Assembly (NCBI GenBank): GCA_018398765.1
Contig: JAHBMJ010000731.1
Location: 25,001 to 80,690 of the forward strand
Direction: 5' to 3'
DNA from: Chromera velia
Taxonomy: Eukaryota > Sar > Chromeraceae
Length of the DNA stretch: 55,690 bases
The notes beneath the pieces were generated by a model that was given only the letters and a program-made list of their open reading frames with translations, did no database searches and was not told the DNA's origin. Of this stretch, positions 46,901 through 55,690 are shown piece by piece. The position numbers and the translations under genes are program-made. Each line of letters starts with the position of its first letter. Within the stretch, counting starts at the first letter, position 1.

Positions 46901-49900
46901 AAAGCATGTCTTCCCATCTCTTTCCTTTTCCAGCGGCTTCCTGCCTCTTTTCTTCAAATGGGATTACATGAGGCAGTTGCACAAGATTGCACACTGTCCA
47001 TCCAGTATTTCCGCTTTGCAATCCCCCCTTCCCCCTCAGGAAAAGCGCCTCCGACAGAAAAGACCTGGGCCCCTGTTTTTCTTCCCGGGAGACCGAGATA
47101 GAGAGAAGAAAAATGCGGCTTCAGGGGAAGAAGGGGAAAAGTACTCGGGGCAGGTGGAGGACGGTTGCTGGGTTGCTGGAGAAAAAAGCTCGGTCTGCCT
47201 GTGGGTGCGTAACCCTCTCGGAGCTGAGCTCCTACTTGATGCGGTTCGCCTCGTTGTGCACGGGGTCAGAGCGGAGACGTACCCGATCAGCGTCATCGTC
47301 GCCCCTGGCGGCCCGACACAGGGCCAAATTTCAGAGGCAGTCAGAGCTCCTCTGTCGATAATTGAAGTCAATGTGCGGCCTTTGGAGGCCGGCAGGTTGT
47401 TCTTTTGCGGTGTTGAATTCACGCTCTCGAATCTGAAGTGCACACAATTACTCTGGCGGTCGTCTGAATCTGAGGGAGAGGAGGGGGGGGGTGCTGAGAT
47501 TGAGTCATGGATTTCTGACACTGGTGATGGGCTCGGCAGCAGAAGTCGTGTCGAGGAGGCCATGGTTGGAATGGGGCTCCTCGAGGGCAACGCGACAGGG
47601 GCGCAAGTGGTGGAGGCTGTAGATGGTGGGAAGGCGTTGCGGCGTTTTTCTTCCGCTGCTGTTGACGTGTCACCCCCCATTCCGCTTCTTTCAGTCTCTC
47701 TGTTACCCTTCAGTGAATCCCCCGCTTCCTTTCTCTCCCCTGTTCCGACGGGGGGAATACAGAAACCCCCCCAGAGGATCACTCGAGAAGGAAGCAAAAC
47801 AATGGCAAACGATCCAGTACTCTCCGCAGCAGCAGCCGGTCGAGCCTCGACGTCGACCGGGGTGGAGAGAATCCGAAAAACGTGGACTGCCGCCACGATG
47901 GCCCACGTGTTTCTCCGGCGTCGGCGTCGGTCGCAGTTGTCGGATAAGAGGGATTCGGGGGAGGGGAGGAATGGAGAGGGGAGCAGCGCGAGGAGGGGGA
48001 CTCGAAGTAGCATGGGCAAAGTGACCAAGCTGCTGATGCTGAATTATGGAAGTCGGAAGAAAAAGAAAAGGAGGGCAGAAGGTGGTTATAGCAAGGTAGG
48101 AGATGTTGGTGTGGAAAGAGGAGAGACTGATGAATCCCGGGGGGCTGGTCCTGCGGGGGGAGAGGGGGAGGGGGATGGAGACGGCGAAGGGGGTGACGGA
48201 GATATGGAGATGGAAGAATTTGAAGCAGGGGATGATATGGATGAGGGAGAAGCTGTCGCAGTAGCCGAAGGGGAAACTGTAGATTTCTCCCTTGTGTTGC
48301 AGAACGTTGGCGTCATTCCGGTCGGTTGGATTGGTCTTTTCTGTTTCCCACTCTTTCTTTATTAATAAATTGCACTTCCCTTCTGCATGTCGCGGGTTCT
48401 GTTGGGGATGGCTGCGTGCTGCTTTTGCATTCAAGACAAGGTTCTTTGTGTCTTTCCCTCGGCCGATTCTCTCTATTCTAGCGCACTTTGGCATGGCAAC
48501 TTATCTCTCCCGTTCACGCCGGTTGCTGTCCGACTCCGTTTGCCTGTTTCGTCGGAAAATGAGTGGTTGTGGCTTTTGAAAGACCCGTGGGGCGGTATTT
48601 CAAGATCAATTAATTGAGTCCGGGTGTGCTTCCTTTTTTTGTTCCACAACCCCGCAGGTTGAACACGTGCGTCTGGAACTAGAGTTTCTCAAACAACGAC
48701 AAACTTTCCGGGACCACAGACACCCAGGACAGCCTGAGTCGGACGATGAGGGGGGAAGGGGGGAGGGGGCGGGGGAGCGGGAAGGAAGGGAGGAGGGAGA
48801 AGCAGCAGAAGGGGGGGAGCCTGAGGTGGAGGTCCCTTTTTGGCGGGGCCTGGAAGCCTTGGAAGGGGGCAAAGGGGAGGGGAAGGCTGCATGGGGCATG
48901 GGTGCAGGTGGGGGATGTTTTTGTCGCCACCTTGCCTGCAAGCTTTTGAGGTTGTCGTTCCATATGCAGCTCCTGCTGTTGCCCTCTGCAGCTGCAGCAT
49001 CCCCGCAGTCCAACTGGCAGAACCGAAAACCTGTCAGGCTTCCTCCTGTCGCACTTTCATGTGCCACCAAGGACGATGACATTGTGAGGGGGGGTGCGGG
49101 GGGGGGAATTCTTTACGGTGAGGCACTCACCCGAAAGGGGCCCCAGCCTTCTGCTTCCCATTCTGGTAGTGGGAGTGTCTCTTCCCCTCTCGCTTCCTCT
49201 CTGCAGGTAGAAGGGCCTGCCCAAGTGCGTCTTGCAAAGGGTGAGACTGGCCTGTTGGTCGTCCGTTTTGTCGCTTTACGGGAATGTGCCCATGCGAATC
49301 TGAAGATTTCATACTGGGCAGGGGGGGGCAGCACAGAGCCAGTAGAAGGGGAGGGTGACGGGGAGAGAGATGGAAGTAGGGAGAGTCAGGGAGGTTGCTG
49401 TGTAAGCGAGCGGGCAGGTTTGCCAGGCTATTACCGATCGGTAACGATTCCTTTGAGAGCCTTTGTCCGGCCGCCTGTCGAGGCCTTCCTCCCTTCATCA
49501 CCCGCCCCCCTTCTCCTTCCACAGAATCTGTCTCCTTCGGAGGCAAGGGGGGTGATACTCAGACCCTACTTTCTGTTCTCGGTAGAGACTGCACTCACGC
49601 AGGCTCTCACGAGCAACAGCTACTCCGCGAGTCTCCAAACTCTCTTTGCGTCTGCCCTTCGCGGGCTCAATGGGGGGGGCTCAGTCGGGAAAAAGCGCCG
49701 TATGTGGAGTCGTCTTGCGAGCTCCTTTTATTCAGAGGTGGGCTTTGCTGATGATTTGGCCGATGATGCAGAGGAGGCTTCCCCGTTTTCTTCCAGCAGC
49801 CTTCGGGTGAGTGTGGAATCGGACGCTCCGTCTGTGTCTCTGGGGCTGAGGGTGCGCAAGCACTCTGTGCTACATCGGCTTGCTGTAGTGGTGGGGTGGC

Positions 49901-52394
49901 GCAAGCCCTTTTCGACAGATCTAGCAAAAGGGGATGCGGGGGGAGGAGGGGAGAGTTGGCAAGTTCTGAGTGCAGTGAGGGAGACGGACACAGAGCGTGA
50001 CCTTCCACGTGCAGGTCCCGCCACCTCAGCGGCTGTCTCTGCATCGTCTTCTGCTGGAGAGGGGGGGGGAGGGGAGCGTGTGGGTTTCAAGGAGAGTGGA
50101 AGTGGTAATGCAGATGGGGGGGGAGATTTGCCCTCCGAGGAGGGGGCACACATTGTTGTGCAGATCCCGCGGGACTCACCTGAACAGACCCCACCTGATT
50201 CATCAGAGGCACTTCACTCTTCTGTCAGCCCCCTTTCTTTGTTCAAAATTTATAGTCCGCCTCCGCCCTTAAGGCTTTCGCACTTTTTCTCCCGTCTGCT
50301 CGTCGCATGGAAGTGTCCGCTTCCCCCGTCTTTCACAGACTCTGCCGAGTCGGCAGACGCCGCTTTTCTCTCAGCTCTGGAGAGACTCGAGAGACTCCCG
50401 AGAGGCATCGCGATGAACCCGGAGAAGTTCTCAGCAGCGGTCGGTCAGCCGGTCAAAGGATGAAGACGTCTTCATCCAACAATTAAGTGGAGGGGGTTCT
50501 TTCGTGTCTGCACAAATTCTTGAGGGGGTGGCAGCTTGGGTTTTTCTTCAAAAAAAGGACGTCCGTGGAGTCCATGGAGGTGCCTTTTCAATTGTGTCTC
50601 TTCCGTCTTTCGTCTTCTCTGTTTTTCGCTACGCCCAGACCGGAAAAAACACGCTTTAGGAGCTCCAGTTGCTCTTTTTTTTGGTTCATTTGACGCATCC
50701 TCGATTCGGCACGCGCGGGTCGAGGCGTTCCTCTGTCACTCACTGTGTCCCCCCCTCAGTGGATGTCAACCAAAGTCTCTTGCTCTTGTTTGCTGTCCAG
50801 GGAAAGGCGAATCGTTTTGCCTCTCCCTCCTTCAGTCTTAGAGAGAAAGAGACAGAGATGTGTGTGTGTGTGTGTGTGCCTGCAGGTCTGGCCAGGTGTG
50901 CACAAAGGACACTTGTTTGCGGACCGTGCGGTTGCACCTGAGTCGGGGAGAAAGTCCGATGACAGAGAGGGCTCGTCAGGCACAGCAGCAAGGGGGTACG
51001 GCGGCACGGAAAGTGACAGCACTGGGGATGTTGGGGGGTTCGGGTGCAGGCAGATGCTCAGGAGGGGGCGGGTGAGTCTGCGTCTCCCGGGAAGTTTCCT
51101 TCCCTCATCTTCAGTTCCATCCCCAGCAGCTCCCTCACAACCTCAGGGGGACCCGGGGGAGGTGCCCGTCGCGATTCGTGTGGACAGTCACAGTAGCACT
51201 AGTAGGGAGAAAGAGGGAGAGTTCGTTGATGGATTTTTAAATTCTCTCGACGCTCTCCGATTGAACAGCGCCCCTTTTTCCCTTTTGCTTCATGTGTCTG
51301 TGATCTTACCCGAAACCAGTAGCAGCTCTGCATCCGAGTCCACGGCAACCTCCCAATCCTCTCCCCCAACACAGAGTGCGTCTTTCATCCTTTCGGGTGC
51401 TTCCTCGACCCCGTATGGTGGGGGTTCTGTGGCTGTACCTGTCGGGGCTTTATTAGTGCTTTCAGTCATTGCTGAGGCTAGAGAAGCAACAACAAGAAAA
51501 GACGAGACGATTGAGGACAGCAACGGGCCGCAGCAGAAAGATTCCGCCGACTTTTCCCAAAGCCCGATTGTCTTTATCATCCCGCAGAGCGTTGTCATAC
51601 CGTGCGATGGTGACCAGGGACTGCAGAGAGGTGAAGGTGCGAGAGAGAAAACCTCTCTGAGGCATCTGTCGAGTCTTGCAGGAGGCCCGCGAGATTCTTC
51701 ACAAGACGGAATCCCCAGAGGTGGGAGGGATAGCAGCACTGAAGGAAACAGACGAAAGGAAGAAAGCACCCACGCTGCTGATGGAGTCATCAAACGAGGC
51801 GCTCGTGGTGCGGGGGGAGACAGAGAGAGTCTGTCTGCAGGGGAGGCTTCAGGCAGAGAGTTGGCAGAAGGGGCGGGGGCAAGGGGGGGGACCGCTGCTG
51901 CTGTTGTGAGCAGTGACGAAGAGGGCCTAGACAAGAGCTCTGCAAGTGTAGCTCGGCCCCCCAGTTTGGCTGCGTCCTTCTCGAGTTTTCAGTCGAGAGA
52001 CAGAGGGCGAACAGATTCCCCCCTCAGTCCTAATGCAGTACCTAGGGGAGGGGAGGGTGTCGACGATTCAAATTCCTCTACCGTCCTCCAGCACTTGGCC
52101 TTCTGTGGTTCTCTCGAAAGCCGGTGTGTTGATCCGGTGTCTTCCTCCGCCTCCTCTGCCTCCGATGGGAAGGAGGAAGGCAGAAAAACGAAACTCCTCG
52201 AAGTTGGCGCAGTAGTCTGCACGGAAGGAGACACCCTCATTTCGTTTGGGGTTGCACTTCCACCCGCAGATCAGGCAGGAAGAGAAAACTCGTCGTCTGT
52301 GCGCGCAGCAAATGGGCCAAAAACAGCCGGTGTGAATTCGCCTGTCGGTGCTGTTCTTTTCCATCACGCAGCATTCTCTTTTACTACTCGGTAA
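41214..52394 (+). CDS. TRAPPC9: TRAPPC9/Trs120-like TRAPP II subunit, 9 exons, greatly enlarged
   Basis: A subunit of the TRAPP II tethering complex, which activates Rab GTPases at the Golgi. Exons 41214-41806, 42443-43705 (contains the N gap), 44308-44628, 44926-45362, 45720-45840, 46232-46744, 47040-48320, 48658-50439 and 50886-52394; every junction away from the gap keeps frame. The coded length is about 2600 aa, roughly twice human TRAPPC9. Family marks are an N-terminal domain with [23 protein letters not shown] followed by ALEGVTSS and [49 protein letters not shown] with GRKATFL, FFFPGD followed by [20 protein letters not shown], and [14 protein letters not shown] joined to [10 protein letters not shown]. 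The extra length is Gly-, Ser- and Glu-rich insertions. Frame differs on the two sides of the gap, so gap size or the adjoining G14 run is wrong. The family call is good; the exon 9 C-terminus is poorly conserved. Confidence 0.82.
43229..43393. other. Assembly gap (165 N) inside TRAPPC9 exon 2
   Basis: N bases followed directly by a run of 14 G. The coding frame before the gap (ending PASLPI) and after it ([12 protein letters not shown] onward) are not in the same register, so the gap length is nominal or the homopolymer is miscounted. Confidence 0.98.
43750..43973. repeat. Compound (GT)n/(CT)n microsatellite in TRAPPC9 intron 2
   Basis: About 220 bases of GT runs, CTGTGT units and CT runs starting about 45 bases after the exon 2 donor. 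Six-frame ORFs here (Cys/Val or His/Thr repeats) are artefacts. Confidence 0.95.
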
Positions 52395-53150
52395 ATTAAT
52401 TTGAAGTATGTTTCTTCACTTGGCGTCATTATAGAAGCCCACTCTGAAGTTGGCACACGCGGCCGGGCGGCGGCCCCACAAAACGGAATCAAGGGCGGGC
52501 GCGCAGGCCACATGCAGTACGTGAAGGAACACACTGGCATGATTCGCATGAATTCGAAAAGACCGTAAATTCTAGCGTAAATTGCCGTCAGATTGATAAA
52601 AACTGTAATACATTGCTCTTCAGTTAAGAATTATAAAACATGATTCACGAGCAGTTTTAAATATATCAACTTTTGAAATAAAATTGTAAGTGCATCGTAT
52701 AGAGTGTATCATCATACCATCATGATATGTTTGTGAGGTAGGCGATAGATTCACACAGATTCATAATAATATGGCTATAGCGACATAGCGGGAAGGCAGT
52801 GAGTATTTATGCAAAGAGTTATACCAGAGAAGGCCTTAGTACTAATCTGATTTAGTAAAAAAGCTGGCCCTATATATTGATGGTTTAGGGTATGTGGTTC
52901 ATAATATCTACAGACGTACCGTTAGCTAGACTGTATTATTATTTATTACTCGATCTGACACCCTATATTACTAGCTGTAATAAGGCTGTTATATAGCTGT
53001 CTCTAGAGCTGTCTAAGTTAAAGACTTGCAGCCTACTCGTAAAATGAAAAGGCTAGAGCTCTAACGATGAACTTCATCTAAAACTTCATGAATATCCATT
53101 AACTCTTCAAGAAAATACATTAAATTTAGAAGAATTGGTGTCATAGTTGT
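52395..53150. repeat. AT-rich island 4, candidate dispersed element remnant
   Basis: AT-rich DNA following the TRAPPC9 stop codon. It contains GACATAGCGGGAAGGC at 52782-52797, identical over 16 bases to island 1 (2631-2646). Composition is like the other islands, and no ORF is supportable. The first 170 bases, up to about 52565, are of normal composition and could hold the 3' end of TRAPPC9. Confidence 0.5.
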
Positions 53151-53716
53151 GCTTCTCTGCTAAGTTGTTCATACTGTTTTACACTGCCGTTTTGAGGGGA
53201 AGCTATGAAGCGGCAATTCGTTCTCATAGTTTACAATGGCGGCATTGGAGCTTCCACGTTACAGGGGAAACTAGAGGGGGAATTGCATTGCAGAAAAAAG
53301 GCTCACTGTCACCAACATCTAGACTCAAACAACCATTTCCACATAAACACATGTAAGTGAGCTACCAGAATGAACCAGAGGGGAAAAACCGGCTGCTGAC
53401 AGCTGAAAAACACGTGATACTGACAGATGCGGTGTTTCTGCGTGAAGGTTTGAGGACTGCATGCAAAAAACCGTAAAAAAAACATGTGCATTGACGATGG
53501 AAAGTTGTTACACCTCTCATGCACACCCCGGCTTTCTGATGCATGTGACCGTAAAACTTTCTGCACATTTTAGCGAGAACGCCATACAAGTAGCTCTACA
53601 GAGAAAGCCGGCGGTAAGCTCCGTGATCAGCCCCGCGGCCTGCATTCCTTGAATAGCGCTTCTTTATCTGCATGGTTCTCTTTTCTTTTCTTTCAAAAGA
53701 GAAGAAAGTCAAACAG
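53151..53716. other. Intergenic between convergent genes
   Basis: About 570 bases between island 4 and the stop codon of the minus-strand membrane-protein exon. Short frames are unrecognisable, and I see nothing else in it. Confidence 0.35.
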
Positions 53717-54464
53717 TCAGACCCAAACCATCGGAACGTCGTCTGACCGTTTCCTCCGGCTCTCTCCCTCTCTTTCTGCATCTCTCAGAGTTGCCCCCCT
53801 TGAATCAACCAAGGACCCCATTGTCGTCACTGACCCTCTCGTCTCAACACCCGCTGGCACTGGCCTCATCTGGCCAAACTCTGGTGCCACAGTGTCATCA
53901 TCACCACAGGCCCCCCCATCCTTCACCCCTCGTCCCTCGAGATCGCCCTTTTCGTCTTCCCCTCCCCCTTCCGATCCCTCAACCATCCTCTCACGAAGTC
54001 CAGACAGCTCTCCAGAAGCAAGTGACGGTGCTGCAGGTGGGACGTACGTCCTTCCCCTCTCCCCCCCCGCCCCTCCAACCCCCAACTCCCGTGAACTACC
54101 GATTCTCGCTGCCTCAGAAGCCATGCGGGTCAGATTGGGATGCACGCCCACCCACCGAGCCTTCTCTTCCTCCACAATTTTGGAAGACAACCGAGAAGAC
54201 CACTGAGCAAGGAAGCAAGAGAAGGTGGCAATTCCAAAAAAACAAACAGCACCGAAGATCCCCCAAATCCAAAAGAGACTCTCTGCTCTGCTGCCCCCCA
54301 TTGGAAATTCCCTCGGCGAGTGTTCAGATTGAAGAAGCAGCTTTGACACCAACAGCAGAACCCAGAGAAACCCCAACAATCCGTAGAGGGCGCCAAACAC
54401 AAAACACCCGATTGAATGAAAGTACAACAACCAAGGCCGCCGCCAGAGGGCACCCACTAGCCCG
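53717..54464 (-). CDS. Last exon of an unidentified membrane protein (partial)
   Basis: Begins after a good acceptor (TTCTGTGCAG; exon starts 54464, phase 2 entry) and runs 249 codons to the stop at 53717-53719. The first part has two or three strongly hydrophobic segments: SIGCFVFGALYGLLGFLWVL followed by LLVSKLLL, then WIWGIFGAVCFFGIATFSCF. A charged, Gly/Glu/Arg-rich cytosolic-type tail of about 150 residues follows and ends DDVPMVWV. I do not recognise the family. The open frame continues upstream through simple repeats, but that extension is intron, not protein. Earlier exons must lie beyond the window end. Coding status rests on the coherent frame, the acceptor and the hydrophobic pattern. 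Confidence 0.5.
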
Positions 54465-54567
54465 CTGCACAGAATCACATCATCGCAAACGTTGGCACGT
54501 GGAGACGCAGGGGATAGAACAAATGCGGCCGGGAGACAAGCAACCAAACGGAGACGAAGACGCGCAG

Positions 54568-54570
<3 letters not shown>

Positions 54571-54612
<42 letters not shown>

Positions 54613-54624
54613 CACACACACATG

Positions 54625-54677
<53 letters not shown>
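54571..54677. repeat. (CA)n-(GA)n-(CAGA)n compound microsatellite
   Basis: CA runs with two TG interruptions, then GA, then CAGA units, in the intron upstream of the membrane-protein exon. The gene strand therefore shows TG repeats about 110 bases from the acceptor. Confidence 0.95.
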
Positions 54678-54678
<1 letters not shown>

Positions 54679-54717
54679 ACTCCAGCCCCCCCACCACACA
54701 CACACAGAGAGAAAGGC

Positions 54718-54901
54718 TAGAGAGAGAGAAAAAGGGAAAGAAGGGGGAAAAATACCCAAAGAAAATAGGAAAAGAAGAGCGAAGAAAAGAACAGGCAAGG
54801 GAAGAAAGAAAGAAAAAGAGAAAGAGAAAGAAAAGAACGAAAGAAGAAAAGAAAGAAAGAAAGAAAGAAAGACAGAAAGGAAGAAAGAAAGAAAGAAAGA
54901 A

Positions 54902-54934
<33 letters not shown>

Positions 54935-54945
54935 CACAGACAGAC

Positions 54946-54976
<31 letters not shown>

Positions 54977-55143
54977 ACGAAAGGAAAGAAAGAAAGAACG
55001 AAAGACAGAAAGGAAGTAAGAAAGAGAAGAAAAAAAAGGAAACAAAAAGAAAAGAAGAAAGAGAAAGAAAGAACGAAAGACAGAAAGCAAGTAAGAAAGA
55101 AAGAAAAGAAAGAGAAGAAGAAAAGAAAAGAAAGAAAGAAGAA

Positions 55144-55179
<36 letters not shown>

Positions 55180-55439
55180 ACGAAAGGAAAGAAAGAAAGA
55201 AAGAAAGAAAGAAAGAACGAAAGGAAAGAAAGAAAGAAAGAAAGAAAGAACGAAAGACAGAAAGGAAGTAAGAAAGAAAAGAAAGAGAAGAAAAAAAAGG
55301 GGGAAAAAAAGAAAAGAAGAAAGAGAAAGAAAAAGCGAAAGACAGAAAGCAAGTAAGAAAGAAAGAAAAGAAAGAGAAGAAAAAAAGAAAAGAAAAGAAA
55401 GAAAGAAGAAAAGAAAGAAAGAAAGAAAGAAAGAAAGAA

Positions 55440-55474
<35 letters not shown>

Positions 55475-55477
55475 GAA

Positions 55478-55527
<50 letters not shown>

Positions 55528-55690
55528 AAAGAAACAAAGAAACAAAGAAAGAAAGGAAGAAAGAAAAGAAAGAGAGAAAAAACAGACAGACAGACAGACA
55601 GACACAGACAGACATAGAGAGAAAGAGAAAGAGGGTAGGGCGGGGGAGGGACAGAGGGGTAGATAGATGGAGAAAGAGGAAGAGGGCGCG
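54718..55690. repeat. Kilobase-scale (GAAA)n polypurine tract
   Basis: Nearly 1 kb of almost pure A/G sequence built from GAAA/AGAAA units with GACA interruptions. There are internal larger duplications: related blocks with GAAAGACAGAAAGSAAGTAA recur near 55001, 55075, 55252 and 55336. It runs to the window end. Long minus-strand frames through it encode only Phe/Leu/Ser repeats and are not genes. Confidence 0.95.

Noticed and set aside
46934-47039. Alternative start of TRAPPC9 exon 7 at 46934 after TTTTCCAG
   Set aside because: That frame runs out of register with the conserved FFFPGD segment and reaches a stop. The acceptor at 47038-47039 keeps phase 0 with exon 6.
52391-52440. Possible extra intron at the TRAPPC9 end (donor GTAAAT at 52391, acceptor ATTATAG)
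   Set aside because: It would be only about 45 bases, far shorter than the other introns, and would add just a few codons before a stop; the simple TAA ending is preferred.
53717-55615. A 632-codon minus-strand open frame of Phe/Leu/Ser repeats joined to the membrane-protein exon
   Set aside because: The repeat part is a direct translation of the (GAAA)n and (CA)n microsatellites. A proper acceptor at 54465-54474 separates it from the plausible exon.

Overview
This is nuclear DNA of a eukaryote. Five or six protein genes have 3 to 13 exons that join through GT-AG introns, two tRNA genes have internal Pol III promoters, and there is a non-LTR retrotransposon fragment and very abundant microsatellite DNA. 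The content is complete branched-chain amino acid synthesis (dihydroxy-acid dehydratase), a TRAPP II tether, a GDP-fucose-type transporter, a GT17 glycosyltransferase and an NADPH oxidase. Together with a microsatellite-rich, intron-rich gene style this suggests a free-living alga or protist. My best guess is a photosynthetic alveolate of the chromerid type, but nothing in the window proves it.

Layout: 1-2062 GT17 glycosyltransferase (+, 5' end probably off the window); about 2070-2960 AT-rich island; 3376-10447 dihydroxy-acid dehydratase (-), 13 exons assembled completely (571 aa), with tRNA-Phe(GAA) and tRNA-Val(UAC) on the opposite strand inside one of its introns; 11766-17354 a large Q/P/S-rich ankyrin-repeat protein (+); 17355-29960 a 12.6 kb stretch of microsatellites and purine/pyrimidine blocks without a supportable gene; about 29960-31420 an AT-rich region holding a dead, 5'-truncated LINE whose ORF2 end carries a C2H2 zinc finger and, unexpectedly, a chromodomain-like segment; 32328-37154 NADPH oxidase (+, 7 exons, 794 aa); about 37810-38480 another AT-rich island; 38523-40598 GDP-fucose-transporter-like SLC35 protein (-, 3 exons, 392 aa); 41214-52394 a very large TRAPPC9/Trs120-like protein (+, 9 exons, interrupted by an assembly gap at 43229-43393); about 52400-53150 an AT-rich island; 53717-54464 the last exon of an unidentified membrane protein (-), whose upstream intron is a kilobase-scale (GAAA)n polypurine tract running to the window end.

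The genes do not form an operon. Three act in the secretory pathway (GT17, GDP-sugar transporter, TRAPP II subunit), one in amino acid synthesis and one in reactive-oxygen production. The SLC35 and TRAPPC9 genes are head to head with 615 bp between their start codons. The points I consider most worth following up are the zinc finger plus chromodomain LINE tail, the splice-site style (C more common than A at donor +3, acceptors ending TGCAG and often preceded by TG repeats), the tRNA pair nested in the dehydratase intron, and a 16-base motif shared by AT-rich islands 50 kb apart.
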